Shown: positions 39,398-47,516 of the stretch, one piece after another
How positions within the stretch are numbered: the first letter of the stretch is position 1
Layout of the letters: each line of letters starts with the position of its first letter
NCBI RefSeq assembly: GCF_900636545.1
Contig: NZ_LR134290.1
Coordinates: 1,488,001 to 1,552,000 of the forward strand
Direction: 5' to 3'
Source: Pseudomonas mendocina
Lineage (GTDB): Bacteria > Pseudomonadota > Gammaproteobacteria > Pseudomonadales > Pseudomonadaceae
DNA length: 64,000 nucleotides
The notes under the pieces: model-generated
What the model was told of the DNA's origin: nothing
What the model saw: only the letters and a program-made list of their open reading frames with translations
Databases searched by the model: none
Position numbers and translations under genes: made by a program

Positions 39398-40060
39398 TCA
39401 CCGCAGTGCCTGAATGTGTTCCAGTAGTTGTTGCGGGCCACGATACAGGTGCTGCCCAGCAATCACATGAGGCTCGCCATCGATCCGGGCCAGCAACTGC
39501 GGCACGCCACCGGCGGGTAGCACTCGCATGGCCTGCTGGGCCAGGGCGACGCGGCGGGTGGTGGTATCTGCCAGGGCAGAGTCTTCACGCAGGCGAGCGG
39601 CGAACACGGCGGTATCCAGGTCGAGCCCCGCGTCTTGCGCGATCTCCATGGCGATCTGCGCTACCGCTTCAGCGCGACAGGTGTCTACGCCATCGACATA
39701 GCGAGCGAGCTGGGCGGCATGCAACAGGCGCGGTTCCAACGCTGCATCCTGCTCGCCCAATGCCGTCAGTGCTCGAGTCAGCGGTGTCGAGTCGAACACC
39801 CCATCGCCTGCTTCCAGCACCTTAAACCGATAAGCCTCGCTGAAGCGTTGACCCGTGAGCGTGGTGATGCGCTGGTCATTCTGCCAGGCATGTTCGGCAA
39901 TGCTCGCCATGGGACGAGGCAGCATGAACAGGCCTATCGGCATCATTCGCAGCGCGTTGCCATGACGCTCGGCCAATCCCGTCAGAGCAGGCGCGCTGGC
40001 ATAGCACCAGCCACAGAGCGGATCGAAGAAGTACTGCAATTCGAGGGTTTGCGAAGTCAT
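39398..40060 (-). CDS. DsbA-family (FrnE-like) thioredoxin-fold protein
   Basis: This is a 220-residue protein with a CGWC active site (C16, C19) in LQYFFDPLCGWCYASAPAL. A helical insertion follows, with the conserved LARIDGEPHVIAGQHLYRGPQQLLEHI C-terminus. There is no signal peptide, so it is a cytoplasmic dithiol oxidoreductase or isomerase of the FrnE/DsbA-like group. The start follows GGAGA. It stands alone. Confidence 0.88.
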   Translation of the reverse strand: MTSQTLELQYFFDPLCGWCYASAPALTGLAERHGNALRMMPIGLFMLPRPMASIAEHAWQNDQRITTLTGQRFSEAYRFKVLEAGDGVFDSTPLTRALTALGEQDAALEPRLLHAAQLARYVDGVDTCRAEAVAQIAMEIAQDAGLDLDTAVFAARLREDSALADTTTRRVALAQQAMRVLPAGGVPQLLARIDGEPHVIAGQHLYRGPQQLLEHIQALR

Positions 40061-40181
40061 GGGCGAAGTCTCCTGTGCGCCCACTCTATCGTTGCGCCAT
40101 GCGCAGATATACCGCGTACCAGTCACAGCTTTGTTGCGCCAAGCGCGCAAATTATGGTGCCTGGCTATCTGCTTGCTGTCG

Positions 40182-41312
40182 CTAGCTGAACTTCGGTAAA
40201 CGCTGGTCCCGTTCGCTGTCATCCGCTTCGGTCTGTTGCGGCAGACCGGCAACCTTGATGATCGGCATTCTCTCGCCCACCAGGCGCAGGTCGCGACGGG
40301 GCAGGGCAAAACGTACACCCAGCTCGCGCAGGGCATCGAGCAACTGCAGATTGATCTCCTGCTGAATATCCATGTACTGGTTGTAGTCCGAGCTCTGCAC
40401 GATATACACCACCTCGAAGGTCAGTTGGCTTTCGTCGAAACCGAGGAAATGCGCGCGGTCGAAGCGGGTCTTGGGCGTGGCGCGAATGATGTCGCCGACT
40501 CGTTCTGCCACCTCACGAACCTTGTCGCTCGGCGTGTCGTAGTTGATGCCGAACTTGAAGACGATGCGGCGGGTATTCATGCGCTTGTAGTTGTGCACGA
40601 TCTGCCGCAGCAGATCAGCGTTGGCGCACACCACCTGCTCGCCACTGAGGCTGCGGATGCGGGTGGTCTTCAGGCCGATATGCTCGATGGTGCCGGCCAC
40701 CTCGCCGAACACCACGAAGTCGCCGATCTCGAAGGGCTTGTCGACGCCGATCGACAGCGAGGCGAACACATCGCTGAGTACCGTCTGCACCGCCAGCGCC
40801 ACGGCGATACCGCCGACACCCAGGCTGGCCACCAGCGCAGTGATATCCACCCCCAGATTCGCCAGGATCGACAGCAACATCACCGACCACACCACGATCA
40901 GGATCATGATGCTGATGATGGTTGTCATCACCGGGTTGTAACCACCGCTCTTCTTCATCACCAGGCTGCGCGACCACAGGCGCACCCCGGTATCGACCCA
41001 CAGCGCCACCTGCAAGGCCAGCGCGACGAACCAGGTATGGCTCAGCGCGCTCTGCCAACTGCCAGGCAGCTCTGGCAGGCGTAACGCCAGCAACAGGGAA
41101 AAGGCCAGCAGCAGCACGCGGCTGGTACGCCCGATCACCACCGCCACGAAGTGCGGCCAACTGCCGTCCTGATCCTTCGACCAGGCCATCAACCGCTTGT
41201 GCAGTGTGCCGACCACGGCACGCAACACGCTGTAGATCAGCGCCGTGGCCACCACCACAATCGCCACGTTGAGCCAGAGATCGCGGTCAAGCCAGATATT
41301 CCACTGTTCCAT
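40182..41312 (-). CDS. MscS-family mechanosensitive channel
   Basis: This 376-residue protein has several N-terminal membrane helices. The MscS core includes the pore-lining helix ITALVASLGVGGIAVALAVQTVLSDVFASLSIGVDKPFEIGDFVVFGEVAGTIEHIGLKTTRIRSLSG and a cytoplasmic domain (QVVCANADLLRQIVHNYKRM). It releases solutes under membrane tension on osmotic downshock. ATG at 41312 begins MEQWNIWLDRD. Confidence 0.92.
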   Translation of the reverse strand: MEQWNIWLDRDLWLNVAIVVVATALIYSVLRAVVGTLHKRLMAWSKDQDGSWPHFVAVVIGRTSRVLLLAFSLLLALRLPELPGSWQSALSHTWFVALALQVALWVDTGVRLWSRSLVMKKSGGYNPVMTTIISIMILIVVWSVMLLSILANLGVDITALVASLGVGGIAVALAVQTVLSDVFASLSIGVDKPFEIGDFVVFGEVAGTIEHIGLKTTRIRSLSGEQVVCANADLLRQIVHNYKRMNTRRIVFKFGINYDTPSDKVREVAERVGDIIRATPKTRFDRAHFLGFDESQLTFEVVYIVQSSDYNQYMDIQQEINLQLLDALRELGVRFALPRRDLRLVGERMPIIKVAGLPQQTEADDSERDQRLPKFS

Positions 41313-41524
41313 CGCCAGGGGCCTCCAGAAAAATGCATATAGGTTTCTGGTGGTGTTGAGGTGCAGAAGTTCCGGGGAAAGGGCGAGTGGTCTTGGTTTT
41401 GGCTCGCTGGGAGAGACTGCCTTTGCTTGGGGGGCTTTTAAAAATGTGGAGAGCCGAGCATCAATCTGCCTGGTTTTGCTCGAGCTAACAGCGCAAGAAG
41501 GCATGGGCCTCTTCGTCTCTGCGA

Positions 41525-41830
41525 TTACTCGATCGGTTTGTTCGCCTGATAGATGTCATGCGGGAGCATGACGGTATCGACAGCAGCGTCCACAGGCAGT
41601 GAAAAAACCGTCAGTACTGGGCACACGACCGATAGCCAGCACCATGCCGTGGCCGGAAAGTAGCCGCGATTGACTTCGTCAGAGCCCAACAGAACGCCGA
41701 AGTCGTATGCAGTGCCTGAGTAGTAATCGGGTCCGTAGTAACTGCCATTTCGCCCGAACAGCGTGCCGCAACCGGCGAGCGCACCCACTAGAACGGCCAG
41801 CGCGAAGATTCGATAGATATGTTTGAGCAT
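41525..41830 (-). CDS. YceK/YidQ-family lipoprotein
   Basis: This is a 101-residue precursor. The lipobox LAGC follows the hydrophobic stretch IFALAVLVGALAG. The mature part contains SYYGPDYYSGTAYDFGVL, CPVLTVFSLPVDAAVDTVMLPHDIY, typical of the YceK/DUF1375 group. Anchored in the outer or inner membrane; function unknown. It is the last chromosomal gene before the tRNA-Gly element. Confidence 0.85.
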   Translation of the reverse strand: MLKHIYRIFALAVLVGALAGCGTLFGRNGSYYGPDYYSGTAYDFGVLLGSDEVNRGYFPATAWCWLSVVCPVLTVFSLPVDAAVDTVMLPHDIYQANKPIE

Positions 41831-41966
41831 GAGACATCCTTTTCCGACTGAGGCCACCCTGGCCGCGTCGCAGAGTACGCACCTCAGCTTCATGCCACAA
41901 CTTCAGTTCGCCACCCACAGCGGAGGATGTGGCGAGGTTCACCCTGTTATGCGGGAAGCAGAAACG

Positions 41967-41997
41967 AAAAAGCCCCGTCAGTGATGACGGGGCTTTT
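41967..41997 (-). terminator. Original tRNA-Gly terminator, now separated by the element
   Basis: AAAAGCCCCGTCA-GTGA-TGACGGGGCTTTT is a strong bidirectional hairpin with a T run in both directions. It lies just outside the left direct repeat. Since tRNA-Gly is read leftward, this was probably its terminator before insertion. Confidence 0.8.
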
Positions 41998-42008
41998 GCT
42001 TGGCTGTC

Positions 42009-42034
42009 TGGAGCGGGTGATGGGAATCGAACCC
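42009..42034. other. Left attachment site (attL)
   Basis: This is an exact 26-base copy of the 3' end of tRNA-Gly, including the CCA end read as TGG on the plus strand. Beyond 42034 the sequence diverges from the tRNA. Confidence 0.88.
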
Positions 42035-42126
42035 TTTCCGGCCCTTCGCTGTGATCCGCAAAGCCCGGCTTTTCTAGCATTGCTGCCCTGCCAGAACAGC
42101 ATTTTTCCGCTATCTCTCGCAGTGTT

Positions 42127-42145
42127 TTCGACACTTTTTCGACAC
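42127..42145. repeat. Arm-type integrase repeat, left
   Basis: TTCGACACTTTTTCGACAC contains two TCGACAC units and recurs with one change at 48491-48509, near the other end and in the same orientation. Likely integrase or excisionase arm sites. Confidence 0.55.
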
Positions 42146-42214
42146 GCTAGCTAGACAGCTATGAGGCTGAGGGGTAGCGTTTGGCTATTACAAGGAGGCC
42201 TGCCGGAGTCAGCC

Positions 42215-42376
42215 ATGGATGACATTCCCCTAGATGCAAATGAGCTTGTTGCGCTTGTCTGTAGTGTTTCGAAGATCGGAGACTTCTTCATGACTACTGC
42301 GGAGCTAGCACCTGCTTCTTGCGCACTTAACTCAAGTCAAGCAGTCCGCTTGTACGAATATATTCGACAGGCTTGA
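42215..42376 (+). CDS. Small element-borne protein
   Basis: This is a 53-residue protein starting after GGAG (MDDIPLDANELVALVCSV...). It carries an acidic start and ends LYEYIRQA. Not recognised. It precedes the MazG-like gene by 147 AT-rich bases and could be an independent small gene. Confidence 0.45.
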   Translation: MDDIPLDANELVALVCSVSKIGDFFMTTAELAPASCALNSSQAVRLYEYIRQA

Positions 42377-42523
42377 AATAGAGTGGCGTGATGAGTTTAT
42401 TAATGCATTCTCTAGCGTTAAAAATTTACTGCTAGGTCCTTTTTGGTAAGCGTTAGGGTTTAAGTAAGCTTGACGCTTTTTATAAGTATATATAAGTGAG
42501 TTGAAAAATATTAAGGAGCTACA

Positions 42524-43534
42524 ATGAAGAGTCTTGAAGTCAAGCCGTCATCGATCAAAGAGTATCAGGATTATATCTCAAATCTTTATGGGGAGGTGAA
42601 TGATCGGCATTCAATGGAATATGTGTTTTCTTATTTGTTCAGGAATGCCGCCTATCTCTCTAGAGTAATAGGGGAGAAAGGAGAGTCTAAAGATAATTTT
42701 ATTAAAACTTATTCGTGGCTTTTTGCGTTGTCCTCCAAGTTGAAAATTGATTTGGAAGATGCCTTTCTAAAGAAGTATCCGGATGTGTGTCCGTACTGTC
42801 TGGTAAAGCCTTGTATTTGTATAAAAACAGGTAAGAAGCCAGTGGATTATGTGCCTGAATGGAAGGCCTCTGAGGAGATACAGTCAAAATATAGGATTGC
42901 TAAGTTGAGCAGCCCAAAGCTTATGCTTGATAAAGCAGTCGAAAGAATAAATGATTTGTATCCTGCGAATAAGCATATTTGGAATGCAGCCGGCCCAACG
43001 TTTCAATTTTATCGCGTTTTGGAGGAGCTAGGCGAAGTCCATGAGGCATATACCGGCTTCGCTAAGGGTGTCCGAAAGTCTGAAAATATTGGAGAGGAGT
43101 TGGCCGACGTTTTTGCTTGGTTGTTGTCTACTTGGGGTATTGTCTATCCAAAGCTTAGCCTCAATGATGAATTTATTGGTTATTATTATGATGGTTGTCC
43201 GGTTTGTAGTAATTCAACTTGTAAATGTCCGGATCACAGTGATCGAGGCGAGCGGTTAGTCGAGATAGAGGAGCTTGAAAAATTCCGTGCGAAGATTGAA
43301 GAGCTGATTTTGCTGGTTCCAGCATATAAAGATAAGCTTGATCTTGTGGTGGGTTCTTTGGACTCCGCGAAAGAGTCTAGATCGACTACTAGTGCTGTTA
43401 GAACTATTAATCAAGCAAAAATGGTTTTGGATGATATTAACGGTGCTGTTGGTAGTGTAGATGAAACAGGAAGAAAAATATCCTCAATCGTAACTATGCT
43501 AACTTCAATGGCGGAGAAATTTGGCTGGATGTAA
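42524..43534 (+). CDS. MazG-like pyrophosphohydrolase with two zinc knuckles
   Basis: This 336-residue gene is much richer in A+T than the rest of the window. Residues about 140-225 hold a MazG-type motif, EELGEVHEAY followed by NIGEELADVFAWLL (the EExxE...ExxD metal site), which hydrolyses NTPs to NMP and pyrophosphate. A similar helical region at 10-85 lacks the acidic motif, so the protein looks like a degenerate plus an intact copy. Each is followed by a cysteine cluster, CPYCLVKPCIC near 93 and CPVCSNSTCKC near 227. A coiled-coil-like tail (240-336) ends it. Base composition and position mark it as acquired cargo, perhaps a phage-defence nuclease of nucleotide pools. That role is inferred. 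Confidence 0.65.
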   Translation: MKSLEVKPSSIKEYQDYISNLYGEVNDRHSMEYVFSYLFRNAAYLSRVIGEKGESKDNFIKTYSWLFALSSKLKIDLEDAFLKKYPDVCPYCLVKPCICIKTGKKPVDYVPEWKASEEIQSKYRIAKLSSPKLMLDKAVERINDLYPANKHIWNAAGPTFQFYRVLEELGEVHEAYTGFAKGVRKSENIGEELADVFAWLLSTWGIVYPKLSLNDEFIGYYYDGCPVCSNSTCKCPDHSDRGERLVEIEELEKFRAKIEELILLVPAYKDKLDLVVGSLDSAKESRSTTSAVRTINQAKMVLDDINGAVGSVDETGRKISSIVTMLTSMAEKFGWM

Positions 43535-43550
43535 AAGGTTTGATAGTCGG

Positions 43551-43602
43551 CTCTGTAACTGCGAAAGCTCTGGCTTCATTTGCAACTTTCTTAGTTACAG
43601 AG
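43551..43602. terminator. Extended hairpin between convergent genes
   Basis: CTCTGTAACT and AGTTACAGAG form a perfect 10-base inverted repeat around 32 bases with weak inner pairing. It lies between the end of the MazG-like gene and the end of the first repressor gene, as for a bidirectional terminator, but has no T run. Confidence 0.4.
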
Positions 43603-43648
43603 TTGGACGTTCTGGCGATTTGTCTAATGACACTTGGCTCCATGTGTT

Positions 43649-43745
43649 CGGGCATACCAGCGCTTAGCTGCTTCCTGGGTGATCGCTATCCCGCGTTGGG
43701 TTGGCTCAAGTTTCGGTTGGCTTCGTCGTAGTCTGGGCTGGTCTG
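43649..43745. repeat. 97-bp direct repeat, copy 1
   Basis: Repeated at 43988-44084 with a single mismatch (339 bases apart). It covers the 3' end of a repressor gene plus about 37 bases beyond its stop. Confidence 0.92.
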
Positions 43746-43955
43746 GCCAATCTCGGGCGCTATTTGCCCACTCGCGATCCAGAAGGCGTATTGAGGGAAC
43801 ATCTGCACAATGGCCTCAATGTCCTGCTCGTTGGCTCGTCGCTTTCCATTTCTCAGGTGATACCAGCTGCTGCGATCAATGCCTGTCAGCTTCTCAAGCT
43901 TAGGGGCTGAGAGCTTCTTTCTGTCCCATACGTCTATCAATCGTTCTCTGATCAT
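43686..43955 (-). CDS. HTH regulator 1 (duplicate repressor)
   Basis: This is an 89-residue protein starting at MIRERLIDVWDRKK, the ATG that matches the length of its sister gene. LSAPKLEKLTGIDRSSWYHLRNGKR looks like a Cro/C1-type helix-turn-helix. The C-terminal stretch (IVQMFPQYAFWIASGQIAPE...SPDYDEANRNLSQPNAG) is nearly identical to that of the 44025-44291 gene. An in-frame ATG at 43994 lies inside the repeat and is less likely. Probably a phage-type repressor or a relative with altered specificity. Confidence 0.7.
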   Translation of the reverse strand: MIRERLIDVWDRKKLSAPKLEKLTGIDRSSWYHLRNGKRRANEQDIEAIVQMFPQYAFWIASGQIAPEIGQTSPDYDEANRNLSQPNAG

Positions 43956-43987
43956 TCCTTGGTTACTTGCTCTGATTCCTTTCCGTA

Positions 43988-44084
43988 CGGGCATACCAGC
44001 GCCTAGCTGCTTCCTGGGTGATCGCTATCCCGCGTTGGGTTGGCTCAAGTTTCGGTTGGCTTCGTCGTAGTCTGGGCTGGTCTG
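43988..44084. repeat. 97-bp direct repeat, copy 2
   Basis: Second copy of the 43649-43745 repeat. It ends gene 44025-44291 in the same way and lies just upstream of regulator 1. The pair points to a gene-end duplication or recombination. Confidence 0.92.
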
Positions 44085-44291
44085 ACCAGACTCCGGTGCT
44101 ATCTGACCACTTGCCAGCCAGAGGGCGTATTGCGGATAGATCTTCACGAGCACGTCTATTTCTTCAGTGCTGACCCTGACAATCCCTTTGCTCACGCTTC
44201 TCCATCTCTCGTATTCCCCGCCGTATTCGCTGGTCTTCTTCGGGCCGAGTTTTCTTAGTAATAGCCTGGCTCTATCTGCTGATGTCGTCAT
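44025..44291 (-). CDS. HTH regulator 2 (probable element repressor)
   Basis: This is an 88-residue protein from MTTSADRARLLLRKL. An atypical helix-turn-helix (KKTSEYGGEYERWRSVSKGIVRVSTEEIDVLVKIYPQYALWLASGQ) is followed by the same C-terminus as regulator 1. Longer starts at 44324 and 44396 would run into the control region. It is divergent from the excisionase-like gene at 44412 across repeated GTGGTAAATA sites, the arrangement of a Pf repressor facing its switch genes. Confidence 0.7.
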   Translation of the reverse strand: MTTSADRARLLLRKLGPKKTSEYGGEYERWRSVSKGIVRVSTEEIDVLVKIYPQYALWLASGQIAPESGQTSPDYDEANRNLSQPNAG

Positions 44292-44334
44292 ATAAGAAAT
44301 TGCGATTGGGAAATAGTTTGCCATCCGAACCACG

Positions 44335-44364
44335 GTGGTAAATAATTCCTCAGTGGTTAAATAT
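44335..44364. promoter_or_regulatory. Lysogeny-type switch operators
   Basis: GTGGTAAATA (44335-44344) and GTGGTTAAATAT (44353-44364) are direct repeats 18 bases apart in the AT-rich gap between the repressor and excisionase-like genes. Confidence 0.5.
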
Positions 44365-44411
44365 TTCCCATGTCCAGTGGGATCAATGCCGAACATAGTG
44401 GATTAAAGCTT

Positions 44412-44630
44412 ATGGATACGGAAGGTCTCGACCCGCAAAAGCTGCACGGTGCACCGCCCTTGATGCCGTGGCAGAAGTTCGCCGAGTGGATCGGCATGGG
44501 CGACGAACCCATCGTGGTACGCACCTGGGTAGAACGTAACTACCTGCCTTCGCAGAAGGTCGGCAAACGCACCATGGTCAACGTGGCGTTGCTGACCCGC
44601 CAGCTACTGGAACAGGAGTGGACGCTGTGA
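44412..44630 (+). CDS. Excisionase-like winged-helix protein
   Basis: This is a 72-residue protein. PPLMPWQKFAEWIGM and VVRTWVERNYLPSQKVGKRTMVNVALLTRQL resemble a MerR/excisionase-type winged helix, as found in the early region of Pf prophages. It probably directs integrase to excision and may turn on the early genes. Alternative start at 44370. Its stop overlaps the GTG of the next gene. Confidence 0.6.
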   Translation: MDTEGLDPQKLHGAPPLMPWQKFAEWIGMGDEPIVVRTWVERNYLPSQKVGKRTMVNVALLTRQLLEQEWTL

Positions 44631-44800
44631 GCCGAACAGACCCGCAATTCAAGCTGCGCGTACCGCCCGAGCTGCGCGCCAAGATCGAACAGTCCGCCTT
44701 CGCCTCGCGCCGTTCGATGAACTCGGAAGTCGTCATTCGCCTGGAAGCGAGCTACGCCCAGGACAAAGCCGCCAAGGAGGGCACCCATGAGCAAGCCTGA
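44627..44800 (+). CDS. Arc/MetJ-type ribbon-helix-helix protein
   Basis: This is a 57-residue protein from a GTG that overlaps the previous stop (GTGA), after AGGAG. DPQFKLRVPPELRAKIEQSAFASRRSMNSEVVIRLEASY is a clear Arc-like ribbon-helix-helix DNA-binding fold. Probably a repressor within the element's early operon. Confidence 0.82.
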   Translation: MSRTDPQFKLRVPPELRAKIEQSAFASRRSMNSEVVIRLEASYAQDKAAKEGTHEQA

Positions 44801-45002
44801 CGAAAGCCTCGACCTGTGCAGCGTGAAGACCTTCGCCGAGCTGAGCGGCGTGTCGGTCGAAGAGGTCATCAACTGGGTGGATAGCAAGACCATCCCAAGC
44901 ATGAAGCTGGCCGACTTCCGCATGGTCAACCTTGCCCGTCTCCGCGCCGATCTGGAGAAGGGCAAGACCGAGTTCAAGGAGGGGGACTACGCCCATGTCT
45001 AG
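44787..45002 (+). CDS. Small winged-helix DNA-binding protein
   Basis: This is a 71-residue protein after AAGGAGG. LCSVKTFAELSGVSVEEVINWVDSKTIPSMKLADFRMVNLARLRADL resembles the excisionase-like protein at 44412 (recognition helix then MVN-L-R-L). It overlaps its neighbours, so the run 44412-46171 is one early operon. Likely involved in regulation or excision. Confidence 0.65.
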   Translation: MSKPDESLDLCSVKTFAELSGVSVEEVINWVDSKTIPSMKLADFRMVNLARLRADLEKGKTEFKEGDYAHV

Positions 45003-45336
45003 CCCGACTCTGACCTTCGACCCTGTCACCGCTATCGGCTACATCGGCCAGACCGTGCTTGTCGAGCTTGTCTGGGAGGGAGACCCGGAACCTATCTGGC
45101 GTTTCAAACATATCGTTGGGGTGGTAGTGCCAGTCCAGGGCGTTAACGAAGTGGGGTACTTCCTGACACTCCCAGTTATCGGCAGCGCTGATTTTCCGGA
45201 TGAAATCTACTTCGACAGCATCCACACCATTCGGGCTGTCCGTGACCGTCACGCTCCCGCCAAGGTGCTGGGCCGCCTGCCACTGACTCATATGTTCCAG
45301 GGACAGGCCACGGAAGGAGTGCGCCGCCATGCGTAA
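44995..45336 (+). CDS. Element protein, paralogue A
   Basis: This is a 113-residue protein. It shares a pattern with the next gene: YIGQTVLVELVWEGDPEPIWRFKHIVGVVVP ... DEIYFDSIHTIRAVRDRH ... VLGRLPLTHM. Mostly beta-strand in appearance. Function unknown; occurrence between DNA-binding genes and the initiator suggests a role in element replication or single-strand handling. Confidence 0.6.
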   Translation: MSSPTLTFDPVTAIGYIGQTVLVELVWEGDPEPIWRFKHIVGVVVPVQGVNEVGYFLTLPVIGSADFPDEIYFDSIHTIRAVRDRHAPAKVLGRLPLTHMFQGQATEGVRRHA

Positions 45337-45727
45337 GCAACGTATCCAGCTCGATGCCGCTACTGCTCTGAGTTATGTCGGCAAGACCGTACTGGTTGAA
45401 ACCGCCTGGGATGCTGAGCCGGAATCCTTCTGGCAGTGCATCCAGATTGTCGGCGTGCTGATCCCGACGCCGGATATGCAGGGCGCCCCGTGCTTCCTGG
45501 GTGTCGAACTCAGCTCCAGCACGCGCAACCCGAACGAGTTCTACTTCGACGATATCTGCTCTATCAGGGCGATGCGGTACCGCGACCGGCATGGTTCCGG
45601 CAACGTACTGGGCCGCATGACCCTGACCCATTCCGCCGATGCATCCGGGTCAGGGGCCGCGCTCCCGGCTCGTCGGAACAGCTCCACCGTTCCGTCGAAC
45701 GGAAGCACGGGCGCAGCGCACCCTTGA
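45329..45727 (+). CDS. Element protein, paralogue B
   Basis: This 132-residue protein is homologous to paralogue A in [31 protein letters not shown] ... [20 protein letters not shown] ... [10 protein letters not shown] serine/alanine-rich tail ([16 protein letters not shown]) is added. The start overlaps the end of A. Tandem paralogues could form a heterodimer. Function unknown. Confidence 0.6.
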   Translation: MRKQRIQLDAATALSYVGKTVLVETAWDAEPESFWQCIQIVGVLIPTPDMQGAPCFLGVELSSSTRNPNEFYFDDICSIRAMRYRDRHGSGNVLGRMTLTHSADASGSGAALPARRNSSTVPSNGSTGAAHP

Positions 45728-45736
45728 CCCCACGCC

Positions 45737-46171
45737 ATGAAAACGAGCCTGACCACGGGAGAGTGGGGCAGCTTCACCGCCCCGCGCTCCCGAGCCCTCG
45801 GCGGCAAGAGTGGGATGACAAGGGCAAAGCCCTTGGTGTTGATCAAGTCCCGCCCGCTGCACTTCGCTGACTGCCTGCACCTCATGTTCCTGGCTCTACT
45901 GAGCGCCTTTCTCTGGTACGCCAGCCTCCCGCCCTTTGATCGTCCTCAGGTGCCTTCCTACATCCAGGAACAACCGTGCCTGTTCGACCGGAAAGACCGC
46001 AGTGAGTACCCCGAGCCCAGGAGGGAGAGAGAAGCGTGCGAAGCCGCTAGCGCACGTACGCACGCCGAGGCACGAGGCGCGCGTGCGCGCGACAGCGGCG
46101 GTGCGCTCGGCGCGCACGGGGAGGGAACCCGCTTGCGGGCGGGGCCCCCGGCGGGCGCCGCGCGCCGCTGA
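45737..46171 (+). CDS. Possible small membrane protein
   Basis: The first part contains a single membrane segment ([20 protein letters not shown]); the C-terminal part becomes an extreme GC-driven Arg/Ala run. No ribosome site is evident. The true protein may be shorter, or the region may not be coded. If real, it could be a phage-like membrane factor. Confidence 0.35.
   Translation: MKTSLTTGEWGSFTAPRSRALGGKSGMTRAKPLVLIKSRPLHFADCLHLMFLALLSAFLWYASLPPFDRPQVPSYIQEQPCLFDRKDRSEYPEPRREREACEAASARTHAEARGARARDSGGALGAHGEGTRLRAGPPAGAARR
46040..46170. other. GC-rich palindromic region upstream of rep, possible origin
   Basis: A run of GCGCGC-type and GGGCCC-type palindromes (hairpins such as CCCGCTTGCGGGCGGGG and GGCGGGCGCCGCGCGCC) precedes the replication initiator. 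Filamentous-phage origins lie near such hairpins, so the plus-strand origin may be here. No nick site was identified. Confidence 0.35.
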
Positions 46172-46235
46172 CGCCCCTGTAACACGTCAGAAAGTAAGAC
46201 GAAAACTTCCGCAGTAATCAGCAATAGGTGACTAA

Positions 46236-47516
46236 GTGAAAAAGCCAAAAGACTTCCTTCGCATGGACATGCTGGCACGTGAAGACGTGAACGGTCGGCT
46301 GTTCGTAGACCCGGGCAACGCCCGTATCGTTGACCTGTCGAAAGTCCGTCTGCTGCACTGCGGCGTCGATACCGTCCGCCAGCTTTATCGGGGCCTGCTC
46401 CGACCGGAGCTGCTGTGCCTGTTCGACAAACCCGGCACCATCGTCGACTTCGCGGGAGAGCGCTGGCATGCAGGCCGGGTGAGCAAGGATTCTGGCTACC
46501 AGTACAAGCTCCAGAACGCCGACCTGGGCTTCGTGCTGCTGCTCAAGAACTACAACGCCAAAGTCGAGAACATTGGCCCACACCTGAAAATCGAAGTGTC
46601 ACCCCATGCCATCGACAGCCTGTCGCCTGAGCGCCTCCAGGCCCGCATGGATTTCTATGCCGAGCAAATCCTTACCAACATCGAACGCAACCAATGCGCG
46701 GTGCATCTCGCCCTGGATGTTCAAGGCTGGCAACCGCCTGCTGATCTGGTCGCCCGCATGCACTGCCGCGCCCGATCCGCCCGCGATATCTCCGGCATCA
46801 AGGAAATTACCTGGGACACGAAAAGCAGCGTCTACGGCCGCGGTGAGACCTATATGTTCGGCTCTGCCGGTGGCGTCCAACTGGCGATCTACAACAAGAC
46901 CGAACAGGCCAAGGCCACGGACAAGCTCGACTACTGGGAAGGCGTCTGGCGGCGTCGTGACAGCTTCGACGAAGGCGACCCGGATAACTACAACCGGGAT
47001 CAGACCGTGTGGCGCGTAGAGCTGCGTTACCACCATTCGGTGATCCAGCAATTCGCCTCTGGCTCCGTCGATCTGCACACCGGCAACGCCATCGACACCA
47101 ACAGCTACGCCGCCTTCACACCGCACTTGGATGGCCTCTGGCGCTACGGCATGCAGCAGTTCAAGTTGCTGGCTCGCCCTGGCTACTACGAACCCATCTG
47201 GACCCTGCTACGTGAAGATGCTCGCGTCGATCTGCCGGTCGATTCGCTGCTCGATGACACTGAGTACAAGCGCAACTACAAGACGTCTCGGGGCTTCTCC
47301 GGCAAGAACGTGGAACTGTTCCTGGGAAACTTCGTAAGCCTGCTGGCACGGGAGCGAGTGGGCGCTAGGAGAGGGTTTCACCGCCTCAAGGATTGGGAAT
47401 GCTGGCCGGTGATTCGTGACCACTACGCCGCCAAGGGCATGGATGAGGATGGGCTGTACAAGCACCTCAAGAACATCCTGGAGGAACGGCACGTCAGGTG
47501 GGGCAGGGCGGTCTGA
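46236..47516 (+). CDS. Replication initiation protein, Pf-like
   Basis: This is a 426-residue protein from a GTG start. Its N-terminus (DMLAREDVNGRLFVDPGNARIVDLSKVRLLHCGVDTVRQLYRGLL) is like the initiators of Pf1/Pf4 filamentous phages, and it sits immediately upstream of the integrase as in those phages. Stop and integrase start overlap (TGATG). It would start rolling-circle replication of the excised circle. No HUH motif could be fixed by eye. An internal ATG at 46263 is possible. Confidence 0.65.
   Translation: MKKPKDFLRMDMLAREDVNGRLFVDPGNARIVDLSKVRLLHCGVDTVRQLYRGLLRPELLCLFDKPGTIVDFAGERWHAGRVSKDSGYQYKLQNADLGFVLLLKNYNAKVENIGPHLKIEVSPHAIDSLSPERLQARMDFYAEQILTNIERNQCAVHLALDVQGWQPPADLVARMHCRARSARDISGIKEITWDTKSSVYGRGETYMFGSAGGVQLAIYNKTEQAKATDKLDYWEGVWRRRDSFDEGDPDNYNRDQTVWRVELRYHHSVIQQFASGSVDLHTGNAIDTNSYAAFTPHLDGLWRYGMQQFKLLARPGYYEPIWTLLREDARVDLPVDSLLDDTEYKRNYKTSRGFSGKNVELFLGNFVSLLARERVGARRGFHRLKDWECWPVIRDHYAAKGMDEDGLYKHLKNILEERHVRWGRAV

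Noticed and set aside
42009-42100. Second tRNA-Gly at the left end of the element
   Set aside because: Only the 26-base 3' end is present; the rest does not fold as a tRNA. It is an attachment-site copy.
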